This document shows, in pieces, positions 24,200 to 37,707 of a stretch of DNA of 64,000 bases. The notes under the pieces are model-generated. The model saw only the letters and a list, made by a program, of their open reading frames with translations, made no database searches and was not told where the DNA came from. The stretch spans positions 10,566,940 to 10,630,939 of the forward strand of contig LS997563.1 in NCBI GenBank assembly GCA_000469685.2. Direction: 5' to 3'. This DNA comes from Haemonchus contortus. Lineage: Eukaryota > Nematoda > Chromadorea > Rhabditida > Trichostrongylidae. The position numbers and the translations under genes were made by a program. Each line of letters starts with the position of its first letter. Position 1 is the first letter of the stretch.

Positions 24200-25721
24200 C
24201 CAACACGACGGACTGGCACTCCCGTACTATTACCACCGAGGACTTGAGGCGTGGCCTTGGATTGTCGTCGCGCCGATGCGATCATCTCAGGAGAAACAGA
24301 GTCGGCTTATCTGTGATCTCAACAGTTATAGAGAGGACAACACGATCAAGTCCCCGGCACTGTTGGAACTCAATTCCGAGTGCGCCATGTCTTTGACTTT
24401 CTTCCACTGAATACGGTCCCAGAACTATGTATATGTGAGCGGATCAGGCCCACACAATGACTAGCCGAACCAGATATCAGTGATTTCTCTCCCCAGACAG
24501 ATCCGGTACCAGCTATCGATTCGGGACCTGGGTGCGTCTCTCAATGACACGATCCTTGGACCGTGAATATGTCAAAACAGCCAGCTACTGAAGTTTCACC
24601 TAGGTTCCAACAGTTGTAGAAGCCTTAAATGCGGTCCAATAAGGTCTTTCGAGTTCCTGTGGACCTTAAGGAATCCAGCAATCCCTCCAGAACCCTTTGT
24701 CATCTCCTAATGGACCCTGTGAGGGATTAGCTCTGAAATTCCAGTCTCAAAATAGCAGTTCACCGACTTAGGGAAGGACTGCGACATTCTCGTCTCGCCC
24801 AGTAGGATAGGCCACCCACAGCCCAGCCCGAAGGGTTGCGGGCCAGCGTTAGGCCCTGTCGATTTTCCACTGCTCAGAATGCAGCGTTAACCCTACCACC
24901 ACACTACTTGGAAAGTTGGATAAGTTTAAAAAAGTCAAGAACACCCTTGAAAGTGACGTCAACCACGATCCAGCTTTGATTTTTTTTCACTTGAGCATGG
25001 AGCGGAGTTCGATAGGAGCGATTCGAGTACTAGGTAGATTTTAGTGAATTGTAGATCCAATACAGACCATAAAAGGCCAAATTGCACAGAAAATAAACGA
25101 GTAAATAGGAAAAAGTAATGACCATCAAGGACTTGTGGAGCTCTAGAGCAGCGGAACGGGCAGAACAGCGATGAATCATTTGCTCGGCTATATTGCTGCG
25201 AACTACATGGTACACTGGTACTAGTTAGCAATTCAAAAAAACAACGGTCACAAAAAAAAATAGCCCAACTCCCAACTGCCGTCCTGTCCTGGTTACGGTG
25301 CCGCAGTGACTGTTTCTGCATTCGCAGAATACATCAATTTTATGCGTTAGTTTTGATTACCCAACAGCCGATATAAATATTCTTGATTTTTTTGATTTCT
25401 TGTTGTGTATATAGACACAGGAGAAATTTTTTTCAAGACGATTGAGAATCGCTTGAGTGAGACCTATGGCATGGCGAGACCCAACTTTCTTCTGACGGAT
25501 TGGTGTTTATTTATTTACTCATTTCCATTGCTGGAGATAGATTGATTTGTTTAGCTTAATATAAATTATTTCTTGACCAGCAAAAGTGTTTTGTTCTAGA
25601 AAATTCATCATCGCGCTTGGTGTTTTCCTACTTTCCTGGTTTAGTTAGGGCTTCTATTGATCAAAAGATTCCCGTCTCAGCTGTACTCCTTCAGGTTTGT
25701 AGGAAGCGTGCTAACAACGTG

Positions 25722-27794
25722 ATGCACGAAACAGATATGTGGAATAGAGCTTCATTTTTGACTCGACTCGTTGCATCTTCGGTGAGGATCTCTGAAGCCG
25801 CCGGCGCCACTATAAAGGTTCGATTTTTTTTTTGTTTTTCTACCGCTTGGTTGATAATCTTACGTTTTGCATTACTTCTGAACTCCCTTGCATTAGTGAG
25901 CAGTAGGAGAGAGAGTAGGTAAACGCGAGTTTTGCTCATCGGGTAATTCAAGCATGATTTCTCATGCTGCCCCTTATATGCATATTTCAGAATGTGATGA
26001 CCGGTGGTGACTTGAAAATAATCGACAAGAGCCTTGAAGGTGAACCAGCAGATCTGCAGACTGAAGCAGATAGACGTGCACAATACTTAATCGTGAAATC
26101 GCTCACAGAGCGCTTTGGAAACATAAATATAATTGGAGAAGAGGTCAGCTTCATCATTAATCTATTAATTTTATTTTAAATTGAATTTTCTAGAAGTGGC
26201 TCAAGCAGATTCTTATGCTGATTAATTTAGGACGTCACGTCTGAGTGCAGCGGTATAGAGAAGAATTTCGCGGTAGATGTTCTTCTTTTGGAGGATGAAT
26301 TAAGTTCAGACTTGAAGTCGGTCAAGCCTGAAGATGTAAGGTATTCTAGTACATTACACTATTTCCACAGTTCAAGGATAATCATTTAGGTTGTAGTTTG
26401 GGTTGATCCATTAGATGGAACGTCAGAAGTAGCCATGGCCATCAAGAACAAGAATGCTGGTAGGTCTCATTGTTTTAAACGTGGCTTAAACGCGTGTTCA
26501 TAGGATCTTATTTCCTGCTTTCAGCCCTCCTTGAACAAGTTACAGTACTAATTGGTATTGCTTGCCATGGTAGACCAATCGCTGGCATTATACACCAGCC
26601 TTACCATAAGAATACAGGTAGAACAATATGGGCAATTAAAGGATGCGGTATACACGGCATTTCCCCAGCTCCAGGTATACCTATACGCCACAGGTTTACT
26701 AGTTTTTACTAATAGCACAAACTTTATTGCTATATTTTTATAGCTCAATCCCAGCGAGTGGTTGTAACGACAAGAAGCCATCTCAGTAAGTCAGTGATTG
26801 AAGCTCTGAATGCTCTAAAGGAAAAAGGATTGGTTGATGTAATCGAGAAATTTGGAGGAGCAGGTTATAAAGTAAGTTTTTCAGCTTTTCCCTTCATTCC
26901 TTCCTTCTTACTCGCTAGCAACAGAGCGGATCCAGACTGCCCCTTCGTCCCTTTTTCGTTTTTTCACGTTGAAACATCACGTCTATGCCAATTCGCTTAA
27001 TCTTCCGAAGGCCTTTTTGAGCATTTATCCTCCGTTTTGGGTGATTTCAATTTGTAGGCAAGATTTCAGGTGATAAAGGTGCTCGAAGGAAGTGCTGCAT
27101 ATGTTTTTGCTAGTTCGGGTTGCAAGAAATGGGATACTTGCGCCGTTGAAGCGGTATTAAATGCTGCTGGTGAGCGTTTCACACCATTCTTCTAGTATTT
27201 TTATTTGGTTTCTATTTTTCTTTTTAATTTTTTGTGATGTTCGTTTTTTGTACTTGTGTATTACTACTCTTGTCTATTTATGTTTCTGGCAGGTTACCTT
27301 GTTTCAAGTTGAAATCCCACTCATTTCCCTTCCCATGTTTTCGTTTCGTATCGCTTTTACCGTAGTGATAACGTGGTGTTTTTGTTGATCTCTCCTTGTC
27401 TAAGAAGAAAGCATTTTCAGAAACCACTTCGATGGACTTTTTTCATTTCTTCTCGTTCAGGAGGTCAATTGACAGACATATCTGGTAGAGCCTTGCGCTA
27501 CGAATCTACGGTTCAACGGAACAATACAGGCGGAGTCCTAGCATCGGCTCCATGGGTAAACCACCAGGTCTGTTGTGATGCATTCAAGATAGCACACACA
27601 CCTTAGGATGTTGAGAAAGCATAAGTTCGATTTACGTTTCTAGTAGTAACTCTACCAGTTGTCTTCCATCACTTTCCCTTCATTATACTACTTATGGTTG
27701 GTCTGACTGTCAATTTTTGATATTGCAGGATTACGTGGGCTCCATACCGAAAGCCCTCAAGGATCAACTACCGGAAGTTGCCGCTAAGTGCTAA
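25722..27794 (+). CDS. bpnt-1: 3'(2'),5'-bisphosphate nucleotidase (BPNT1 type)
   Basis: Cytosolic Mg-dependent, lithium-sensitive phosphatase that removes the 3' phosphate from PAP to give AMP, clearing the by-product of sulfation; it belongs to the inositol monophosphatase fold. Nine exons: 25722-25817, 25991-26143, 26231-26335, 26390-26459, 26525-26674, 26744-26871, 27070-27169, 27461-27567, 27729-27794; total 324 residues (human about 308). All junctions keep phase. Metal-binding motifs are intact: IIGEE at 79-83, WVDPLDGT at 122-129, and GCKKWDTCA at 251-259. [11 protein letters not shown] and FGGAGYK also match the family. The chosen ATG follows a TTCAG acceptor by 26 bases, consistent with trans-splicing; a second in-frame ATG lies five codons later. 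Convergent with the DCAF13 gene. Confidence 0.95.
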
Positions 27795-28367
27795 TATTGT
27801 AGTTTTTACTGTAGAATAGTGCGATTTCGTGCAGTGATACCATGGTTGATTTCGTTTTTGTAATACTACCAATGGTTTTAGGTGTGAATTAACATCTTTC
27901 CATAACTTAACACTTCCTACTTCCTCTTGATATTCCAGTATTCTTAACATGGGGCATTGACGGGACGTTTCTCTGTATATGCTGCACTGATAATTTTGAA
28001 TCTTTAACCTGTTGTAGATCTGCGGATTTTGAATCCTTTATTGACCATCATGGATGAGGTAATAATTTGCAACTCTGATTTACTTGTTGTGTTTGTGCGC
28101 ACCACTGTGATAAACTGTTCTTGCGATTTTAGTGGAAGTGACTCCTCGTGTACTAGCAAACCTACTTACTGAAACAGAATTTTAAGCCTCAGCACGAAGT
28201 AAGGTTTACCAGACTGTTTGGGCTTTCCACCTAATCCTCGTCATCAATAGCCCTAACAAAATTGTCAACATTCGATGAAGTTCATCTTATTTCAACCGAT
28301 AAACAACGCTCTATATGTATACGTCCAACAAAAACAACAATAACAACTTTCACCATCTCGATAACCA

Positions 28368-31300
28368 CTATAAGGGGCCTGAACTCTTCTTCACCATCGC
28401 TTTCTTAACCATTGGTACAAATTCCACGTCCTCATCTTTAATACCTTCAGCTCGCCGTCGATTGAACTCCTTCCGTGACTCAGCTGCTCTGATTGCGGCA
28501 TGCTCACGACCAGCACTAAAAATGAGCACAATACAGAAACAGTTTTGAGTTGATTGTACAAAAGCTCAATGAGGAGCACTGGTCATTGTATGGTGGCTAA
28601 AAAGGAAATTTTATGAATACTTACTGAAGGATACTCTTCGGGACATTCCTATGCCGTGCTATTCGTCGTATCTCAGGGTGTTCCTTGAATTGTTCGCGCA
28701 GCTTCTCGCTATATGCGAAAGCTGCTTTCTCACGGGGTGCTAGCTGGAATTACAAGAAATAGCAGGCCAATTCTTGAAATCGTTGCGTTGAGTTTACTTA
28801 AAAATGAAAAACAAAAACAATTTTTAAATGTTGGAGCAAGTAAACTATACAGGTTACGATAACAATTGAAAACTTCTCTTCCATTTAGTGATTTGAAATA
28901 TAGGCAGAGATCCATAACCTTTGAGTTCCAACACGAAGACCAAGTGGTTAAAACAATTTTGTGAGTGAGAGATTCCAAAAGGATTGCATGGTTTTAGAGC
29001 TGTAGCCACAAAGAATGGTTAGGATTCTCAACAAATGCATGCCTACAGGATCAGAGAACTAAATTAAATTTGCAATCCATATGTTGAATCTACTTACCGG
29101 ACCAAGTTTCTCAGCTGCTTTTGCCTTCCATACCCTCACATTCATTTCATTACTACCGGATAGTACAAATTTATTATCCATGCTCCAGAGAACAGATAAC
29201 ACATTCGACATACGTTTTGTGTGGTAGACATCCCTAAAAATCATCGCAGGAATACTCACAAGAAAGCATGAAAAACTAATTCTGCTGAAACCACAATTAC
29301 CTGCTCCTACTTTCATTAGCACGAAATATTCGTACAGATCGATCAAAGGATCCTGACACGATTTCTTGCCCAGTTGGGGAGAAATCCAAGTCGACTACAG
29401 CTGCAGTATGGCCAGAATGTAAAAGCTTGGGATGATCGAGGTATCGCAAGTCGAAGGAGTACAAACTGTAAAGCAGTTTCTTAGGAAATATACGGAAAGA
29501 AGTAATTTGAATAAAAGAGTGGTGGTTGCACCACACATCTCAATTGGTAGATGGACATTTATCTACGGGCCGCCTTGGATCGATTTAATAAGACAGCAGG
29601 AAGTGCTGTATGAAACTAAGGCGTCAATGAACTTTGTCGCTTAGACGACTTATAGCCAAGTTAGAATTTGCAGGCCGGCAAAAGAAAAACCACTGCACCT
29701 CATGAGATTCTCAAGGTAAAACATAGAGTAATCGAATACAAACAAAAATTAGAAACTTATGACTTACTTGTAATCATCACTTGCCACAGCAAACGTGTAC
29801 GCTTCTATAGGGTTCCAAGCAACCATATTGGGGCGTAATTTCATTGTTGACTGCAAAAGAGCAAATTTATATGGTAATTGGATGAGGATTATTGATCACG
29901 CACCTTCGTCAAAGGAACTGCTTGCCGGGTATCGATAACGAATATTGAGCGATCGCTTGCTACCCCAACAAGGACCTCTTCTTCTATAGGATTAGCACGA
30001 ACACAGTGGACAGTATCATGACCAACATCGTACTCCCGTATTCTCTTATTGCTGAATTCACATTTACAAAATTAACTTCGAAAGCTGTTATATCAGCAAG
30101 ATGAAACTATAAGTAATTTTGTTGCAAAAAATAATGAATGCAGATTATACGGGCAATCTCCTAACGAAGCCATGATGAAGAATTAAAATTTGGAAATAAT
30201 AAAAAATACATTCATACTTACCCTTGGGCATCCCAAACAGTTACGCCATCGCCGCATGTTACGAAATTCGAAGATTTTGCGAGATGTGATACGGCATGGG
30301 GAACACCTGAAGTACCAACCATAGAATGCAGCGATTATCAATTAACGAAATTGAAAGATTAAAATGCAATCATAAGAAGTAGAAGAAAAAGATAAAAACT
30401 GTTGTATCAGATATTTTCGACACAACATTCTCAACTGACCATCTAAGCTGATTGAATCCACTTGATCACAAATAATACCGCCAATTGCGTTTGAAGTATG
30501 AGGTAATCTCCATCGATTGATTGTACAATCCTGTCCTACTGTGATAAAGCTGTTGCCGGCAGCTACGTCAACAGAAATACCTGAAGAAAACTGAATATAG
30601 AAGAGTTTGACAAGCCATACCCAAATAACTGGTCATAGATTACCAAAAATTAGTAATCAGGTCACGGATGATGGGCAAAAAGAAGGGGTCACAGAAAGAA
30701 AAGTAGATGGAAATGTAAAAAAGAAATGCTAGGTAAAGATCCATCAACAGGTCCATTGTGAGTATGGGTAAAGAGAGCCATTTAAAATAACCGCTTACTA
30801 CTTGACCGCATAATACATTAAACAAATAAAGATGATGGTACCATTAACAGGTCCATTGTGAGTTTGAAAGGTAGCAAGTCGATGTCGCCTAGCAAGTGCC
30901 CATACAATGACTTGACCGTCACGAGCTCCAGATAAAACAATAGAAGGACGATCTGCAAAAAGGAAATCAGCCTCGAACAACAGAAAGAAGATTGGCCCTA
31001 AAATCAGTGCAATATTGGTACCATTGCAGTGAACTTTTTATCCCTCCCCTCAAATTCCTGTTCTGAATCCAGGAACCCAGGCAGAACCAAGATAATATCA
31101 GCTCTAACCAGAAAACAAATCTCCGCAACCCCTCTCCCACTTGCCCTCGAGATTCGTCATTTTCTCTTGAAGAAACAAAAAGGAACTTACTTGGATGCTT
31201 GGCAAGAATATGAACGCCCTCAACATGGCCGTCAAGACTGGCAACAAAAGGCTTTGCGAAGACCCTCTCTAGTTTCGTTGCATTCAATGCACGAGTGTAT

Positions 31301-31538
31301 TCTGTCTGAGCTCGGAAAGGATCCGGAGGAGCGTTCCAGTTACGTACTACTGAAATCACAACCGTCAGCAAAAAAAAAGGCTCAAAATTTTCTAAAAAAA
31401 CCCTTATAGCTGTTAAGGCCACTACACATCAACTTCTTGTTAATACTACTTGAACTAGAAGACCTCACCTTTATAAATATCTTTGTTTGTCTCTCTCTGA
31501 TAATCGTCCGGATTACGTGATATCATTTTAACCTTCAT
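28368..31538 (-). CDS. dcaf-13: DCAF13/SOF1 WD40 protein, ribosome biogenesis
   Basis: Nucleolar WD-repeat protein of the small-subunit processome (yeast Sof1), also a CUL4-DDB1 substrate adaptor in animals. Eleven exons 5' to 3': 31469-31538, 31191-31349, 30842-30952, 30440-30580, 30222-30306, 29904-30051, 29768-29850, 29301-29465, 29098-29233, 28625-28743, 28368-28515; 454 residues (human 445), every junction in phase. The N-terminus MKVKMISRNPDDYQRE and YTRALNATKLERVFAKPF are typical. The WD blades include LSGARDGQVIVWALARRH, VTCGDGVTVWDAQ, DLDFSPTGQEIVSGSFDRSV and VYHTKRMSNVLSVLWSMDNK. The C-terminal Sof1 domain carries PEIRRIARHRNVPKSI and a basic tail ending KKAMVKKSSGPL. Confidence 0.95.
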
Positions 31539-32801
31539 GTTGAGGGTCTGATATGAAGCCCAGGATCAGAATAGTAGGATCAGAATAAAACCAGCAGGAA
31601 TTAGTCGTCAATACTGTTTACTCAGAACAGTAATCAGAACTAAACAAAGAGTAAAATAACACAAGTGCTGTCAAGATGAACTAGAAGGGCTAAATGAACC
31701 ATGCCAGACAACAAGCGGCTGCGTGGCGGTCGCTGCGCTGGGGCGCGCTAACTTCTATAAAACCCAGTGAACTGTAGTCAACAAAGAAATCAGCAGAAGC
31801 TAAACTTTCAAGAGCAGCTCTAGAGTTAGCAGAATACACCTCATTTTACCGCAGCAAGTTTACATTTAGCGATATGCTATCTTTTATTTGGTTGTAGTTT
31901 TACGCTTTTTACTGTGCACCGTCCATCGGAGTTATTTTATCCTGTTTGGATGTATTACAAGGTCACTCACAAGAGTTCGAGGTGCAGCTCATCACTTTCA
32001 ATGCTTGTGTGTGCTCGCATGAAGCCAAACCTAGAAACGATTAGTCAAATTCCAGACAGCCGAAACCAGCTGCCTTCATTCCTTTTGAATAATGCCGAGC
32101 CGATATTCAGAACTTTTCTGAATTTTAATTGTTTACCTTTGTACACCCAGAGTAGATTGTAAACCCTATCGAAGAATCTGTGCTTTAGTCTCTAAGATCT
32201 ATACTCTTACTACTATTCTCTGCTGCTAACTCTAGAGTCATAACCAGTATCAACTTTACGCTTTGCCTCTCCTCAATTACTTCATTTTTCAACTGCTGCG
32301 TTTTGTAGATTCAAAACAGACCAATATGATGACTAAGGGATGAGTGTCTCTGTGAAGGGTCCTAGCCGGCATGTCAAGATTGAGGCAACTAGCTATGAAT
32401 AGTAGCTGTGGCTTCTGAGGGATCGAAATTTCTACTTACTCAACAGTAGGATGAGTGTAGGTGAGATATTCCCATCAACAGCAGGAGTTGTCTGTATCTC
32501 CATCCATGGGCTACTCTTTTCCTGAGACAATTGTCTTCTAACGAGCAGAAATATTTCCCTAAAGAACGACAGGACCTCTGTTCATACGCTCATCGTGTCA
32601 GCTGTGTTTCTGCATTTTCAGCAAATTATTTCTTTAACACAACAATAGAGGTACAAAAAATATTTTTATTCCATGGCTTTCACTGCATGTTCACATTGAT
32701 AAAAGATGGAGTATATACTGATAGCCATGGTGCGGATATTGGTCATATGTGTGGGCATATACTGTGATTAACTTTTTTTCTTTTTGTTAGAGAAGAAATC
32801 A
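31539..32801. other. Intergenic, DCAF13 to ASP gene A
   Basis: No exon with family motifs. It presumably contains the DCAF13 promoter and the 3' end of ASP gene A. Confidence 0.45.
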
Positions 32802-34947
32802 TCACTGAGAGCAGAGACCATCGAAACACTGCCCTGGGCACTGCGAGCATGGAGCTCCCACGTTGTAGATAGGTTTATCGACGTCATTACCTCTGAAATT
32901 GTCATGTTTAGAAATAAAATTTCTACAAAGTGGACGGGAATGGAACGTACCCTGGGCTGTACATACAGACGACAAGCTGGAAGCCATCACATTGGTTTAT
33001 CGCACAGCCAACTTGAAGATTATTCCACCAGGCCATCTGAAATGTTTGTTATGAGAACTCTGGCTGGGGAGGTGAGCTGGGCGAGACTGCAATTGCAAAC
33101 TACAAGGCTTGAATAGGGTACCTTTGACCATTTGGTTATTGCATTGCTTACTGGTCGGTTACGAAGTTGTTGTGTGAATTGCATATTCGAAGGCACTCCG
33201 TAGTTTGCCAGTTGACTCCACCAATTGTTCATAGCCTTAACGGTTCGATTCTGTCTGGTTAGTAGTTGTTTGTTAGAAAATTTATAAAAAATGCTCTTAC
33301 GGCTTCAGCAGCATCTGCTGGTCCTCCTCCTCCTTCGAATCTGTAGACGTTCTCCTTATGACTGAGACGATCTTCTGGCGGTATTACTTGGTCGTTGCAA
33401 GAATTCACATGCGTCTGAGCAAATGACTCAGCTTGGCAAGTGTATCTCTGTAATATTACATTTGTGAAGACGTCAAATAGCAAAATTAGCATTTAAACTT
33501 GCTTGTCGGGATAAATAGGGAATTGGGGGAGCCTTAAATTGGATATAGACTGCCCTTTCAGGATTCTTATCATACAGAATCCTTCGTAGAGAGGGAGGCT
33601 CGTGAAATTGGCCCAACTCCGACGCATGAATGCAACCAAACGTCGTTTTTCAGAACTTCTCAGCTTTTTAAAGGTTGTTGACTTCAATTTTTCGAAAAAC
33701 TTCATCAGTACCCGAAATTTTCTTTTTAATTCTGAAAAGTAAAATTTTGTTACCATTCGGTACATGTTAGCCGCTGGTGGTGCGAGACCGCCTGCTCCAT
33801 TTCTTTCACCTTGACCTCTAGCCAAGCTACCTCTGAAAAACGAATCAGATACCTTCACATCAGCTGTCTAAGGTCCAAACTACTACGGCTTTACCTGAGC
33901 TCGTTGTGTCTATCGAGGAATCTCTGTCTTATTGTAGACGACAGTTGTGTACTGTCACAATTTGCTGCTGAAATGCATTTCAGATGAAAAAATTTCGTCA
34001 GAAACTTTTCCAAGTAAATTTTTCTCTACAGTAATCAGTAAAGCATTACGTTCAGAGCCATTGATTGTGGAGGTGGTTGTAGTAATCGTGGTGGTAGTAA
34101 CAGGTGCAGCAGTGGTGCTATTTGCTGTACCATTTCCTGCAGCTGTACCGTTTGTTGACGATGTTCCATTGGCTGCACCGCCTCCTGCTGCGGTAGTTGT
34201 AGTACTTCCTGCGGCAGTAGTTGTGGTACTTCCTGCGGCGGTAGTAGTAGTTTCTGAAGTAGAATGAGTAAAGCTCAGTAGAGTTGAGTAGAGTGCCAGA
34301 GTTTTCAGCTGCAACCGAATTAATCCACTACATTCCGCTAGAGTTTTCAGCTTCAACCGAATTAAGCCACTACATTCCCATCCCGTACTACCAAATTCGG
34401 TTGTGGACGAGGCCATGACATGTGACGCTGCCACAAAACATATGATTCGGGAACAAATCCTGGCAAGACTATCGAGTCTTCTATACATATCAAGACAGTT
34501 ACGTTTGGGCAGATTATCCTAGGAGGATAAAAGAAAGACATGGACCTGGCATGTGTCCACCTAGGACAAAGGAATGAATACTCAGGAGCGAGCTTACGTC
34601 GAGTTTGTGGCGTATCCACGGAGAAATTCTCACCAAGAACAATCTATTGCAACAAACCACTGATGAAATTTTGTTTTTATATTTAGTTGAGGAAAAAGTA
34701 ACAAAATAGCTAACCTTGGCCACCAGTGGCTCCGAAGAACGAGAAGAGGAACTGAAAAATTGAACTTTAGATTTTTCTCGCTGAAAAACTGTTAGAATGC
34801 CCTTTCAAAAAGGTGATATTTCTTGAGGACTATGCCAGAATACAAATCAGAGAATCCTATTTCAGATCACTACATAGTATCAAAAAAGGTGATGTGTTAT
34901 TTTCAACAAAGACTTACAAACAGGAGGACAATCCCGGAGGGAGCCAT
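32802..34947 (-). CDS. ASP/VAL secreted CAP protein A, with Thr-rich mucin-like exon
   Basis: Secreted single CAP-domain protein of the nematode ASP/venom-allergen-like family. Nine exons: 34918-34947, 34715-34751 (signal peptide MAPSGIVLLF plus FLFSFFGATGGQ), 34050-34253, 33895-33967, 33754-33832, 33301-33447, 33122-33235, 32951-33036, 32802-32892; 286 residues, all in phase. The extra exon 34050-34253 encodes 67 residues rich in Thr, Ala, Gly and Asn with three TTTTAAG repeats and several N-x-T/S sites, likely a heavily glycosylated stalk; the three paralogues lack it. The CAP part includes GGLAPPAANMYRM, KENVYRFEG, CMYSPGGND and the tail CSQCPGQCFDGLC. The CAP-1 GHYTQ motif is not recognisable (KWSKMAWWNN). 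Exon 33122-33235 uses an AAG acceptor. Molecular function of this subgroup is unknown. Confidence 0.88.
34295..34378. repeat. Two tandem 42-bp copies
   Basis: Units 34295-34336 and 34337-34378 differ at only a few positions (CTGCAACCGAATTAATCCAC against CTTCAACCGAATTAAGCCAC). Located in the intron of ASP gene A just upstream of its Thr-rich exon. Confidence 0.8.
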
Positions 34948-35956
34948 GACGTCTGATGTTCTGCACCATATGCCCTCCTTTTATAGCAACTGTTTTGTTT
35001 TGATGTAAAAGCGGTATTACCATATATATAATATATGTGTAACCTGCCAAATATGCTGATCTGATTTGCATGTTGCTGCCAGAAAAATAACCGAGTTATG
35101 CTACAAATATTCCCAGATGACATCATCCTAGTAAAAAGGGGTTGATTCGGGTTGAAGGAATGCAAGTCAAAACCATTTAATATTGCGGATGCGATGGTGG
35201 ATCCTCTATTAAACTCGATCTCTCTAAATTACATACAATCCAGTCATAGATCCTTGTTGTGGGCATGTGAGGGTAAGGTACCAAATAGACTTGAGTGGTT
35301 CGAGATTTTTATCGTTCAATGGCGTCGTTATAAAGAATTTCACAAGTTTTTTCAGCTTAGCATTTCTAAAGCTTCTTTATGAACCTCGCTTTCTTCAACA
35401 AAACCATAACTCAAGATCGTCAAAGTTTTTTGTCGATATGGTCAAGATCGCGTTTTCCCACAGAACGACCATAAGTGAATACCACATCCTTTCCCTTTTC
35501 ATCTTTCTAGATTAAACCAGCTTTCAGCTTGATAATTTATGTCATCAGTTTTGGAATTGAGTTAAATTAAGGAAATGCCAAAACGAGCTTATATCACATA
35601 TTGTGCTTATAAATTAAATTTTGTGCCGAAACCATTGTGGGCCAATTGAAATGACTGTCACTTCATGTTGGGGTTGATTACTCTTGATTTTTCCTGGAGT
35701 GATTGAAGGTGACCATTCCCGATAAAATGGTTCCTACACATCACTGTATGGGCCAAAACCATATCTAAACGTACCACTGCTGTAGGTGAAAATAGAATAC
35801 TCGAGCGCGTTTCAGCCTTGGAGTGACTCGGTAAAATTTCCTCACTTATTTTAATACTTTTATGCCTTTGAGCAGTAGTGACACATGGCGCCAGCATAGT
35901 TCTAATACCATCAGATGCTCTATTCATATAGGGGAACACAACAATGATATGATTTA

Positions 35957-37020
35957 TTAGGTCGTGAAGAAAGTTCTTGCGGTTTTGCGCCTCAAGCTTC
36001 AAATGCATATATCTCGGCTTGAACGAAACTTCATCAATCGAAATAACAACCATTACTATCGACACACTTTTGTGAACGAAAAACAAGTTCGAGTATCCCA
36101 TTCGCATAGAAGTCCGGAAATCTAGAGGCGATGAGATCGTCGAATGCCGCGGCAGCATCATGTTGGGTTTTGAAGCATTTCTCCCTGAGAAAGCGTCGAG
36201 ATCTTTAAAGAAATGGTAGTCTATGGGAGCAAGGTCTGGGGAATATGGTGGATGCGGGAGAGCTTCATAGCCTAGCTCCATCAATTTTTTCAGGGTAAGT
36301 TGTGCGACGGGAGGCCGAGTGTTGTCGTGGAGTAGAATTGGCCCCCTCCTATTCACCAGTGCCGGGCTCAATTTCTTGGCAGAGCTTTTCGGCTGTTACG
36401 GTTTCGCCCGGATCCATGAAGCTGTGGTGGATCAGCCCGACTGCAGACCACCAAACAGCATCATGACCTTCTTTTCATGCTGCTTCGGCTTGGGAAAATG
36501 TCATGGGGCTTGATCCTTGTACAGCCATTGGCCTGATCGTCGCCGGTTGTCGTACAGAATCCTTTTCTCATTACACGTCACAATACGGTCTAGGAATGGA
36601 TTGTTCCTGTTGCGCAGAAGCAAGGCGGAGGCGAGCTCGTAGCGGCGGTCTTTCTGGTGCTGAGTCAACTCATGCGGCACCCACTTATCGAGCTTCTTCT
36701 ACTTCCCGATCTCCTGCATGTAGCTGTCACCGTCCTGCTGGAAACACTCAATCTTGAGCCAATATCCTTCAGCGTTGTACGTGGATTCTCTTCCACTAAC
36801 GTTATCAATTGTTCGTTGTCAACGGCCGATGGCCGCCCACTGCGCTCATCATCTTCCAGGCTCTCATCACCGGTACGAAATTTTTCAAACCACCACTGTG
36901 CTGTGCGTTGATTCATCGTACCTAGATCTAAGTCATCGTTGATATCCCGCTCCGTTTTCGTCGCACTCCTGCCCAATTTGGATTGAAAAGAAAAATCATG
37001 CGGATCTGTCGTTCATCCAT
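35957..37020 (-). pseudogene. Mariner transposase pseudogene
   Basis: Reading from 37020: MDERQIRMIFLF, then a frame change into GRSATKTERDIND and RTAQWWFEKFRTGDESLEDD, ERSGRPSAVDNEQLITLVEE (paired helix-turn-helix domain). After another break at about 36370-36670, GPILLHDNTRPPVAQL and PPYSPDLAPIDYHFFKDLDA give the catalytic HDN and DxxPxDYHFF signatures. At least two frameshifts disable it. The open frame at the 3' end runs out across the terminal repeat. Confidence 0.88.
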
Positions 37021-37205
37021 GATGATTTCGACCTTCTAAAAAACCCCAGGAATCACTCCAGCCGAACCGATTATACATTTGGATAGAGCAAACAATGCGC
37101 TTCAGAATGGCATGAAACTTGCAATAAATCTAATAGCAAATAACATCGCGGCGAGTATTTGAATACTGGGCGTCAAAAAACGCAAGAACTTTCTTCACGA
37201 CCTAA
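35957..37205 (-). mobile_element. Second mariner element, different subfamily, transposase inactive
   Basis: Ends: TTAGGTCGTGAAGAAAGTTC at 35957 and its reverse complement ending at 37205; TA on both sides (35955-35956, 37206-37207). 1249 bp. The end sequences differ from the 17.8 kb element, so it is a separate subfamily. It abuts the head of a SINE copy that starts at about 37213. Confidence 0.92.
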
Positions 37206-37212
37206 TATAAGT

Positions 37213-37510
37213 GCGGATTGGTGTGGTGGTGGGTAGCGCACTATCACGCACTTTTGGTACAAAGATCAAATTCCGAATAACACTCGCGCAAGCTAGCCAA
37301 GCCTTCCATCCTCCCTAGCTCATTCACTTGGTACTGTACAAGCATGGGAAATTAAAATCGCTGCCTTGTTTATTTGATGCCAACCTCGAGTCACTGTGTA
37401 GGCTACATACGCATTCAATACTCCATACGATTCTGAATGGAAGTCGAATGATAAAGGTTGATGGGATATTCCAAAAAAGGATTGATCAACGTTTTCCCTA
37501 CCATCGTTTT
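37213..37510 (+). repeat. tRNA-derived SINE copy upstream of ASP gene B
   Basis: Head GGTGGTGGGTAGCGCACTAT, body with GTCACTGTGTAGGCTACATA and tail CGATTCTGAATGGAAGTC then GATTGATCAACG. It directly follows the mariner ending at 37205. The equivalent position upstream of gene C also has a SINE, indicating it was present before the gene duplication. Confidence 0.75.
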
Positions 37511-37707
37511 TATGATTTTAGCCATATTTGAACTCTTTTTTCATAAGAATTCGTAGCGTTTTGGAAGCCTCTATACAATTTCAGAGAACCGTTTGCAAAC
37601 CATAACCAAACTGGCTTTACCACTTCTAACTAACGCATTATGGTAATACTTCAGTTATGCGCTTACTGCTGTGGTACTTACTGCTATCATGACAACAAAC
37701 GGTCTCA

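Noticed and set aside
35658..35956. Extension of the second mariner open frame beyond the terminal repeat
   Set aside because: The left terminal repeat at 35957 ends the element; the extra codons are flanking intergenic sequence read through by chance.
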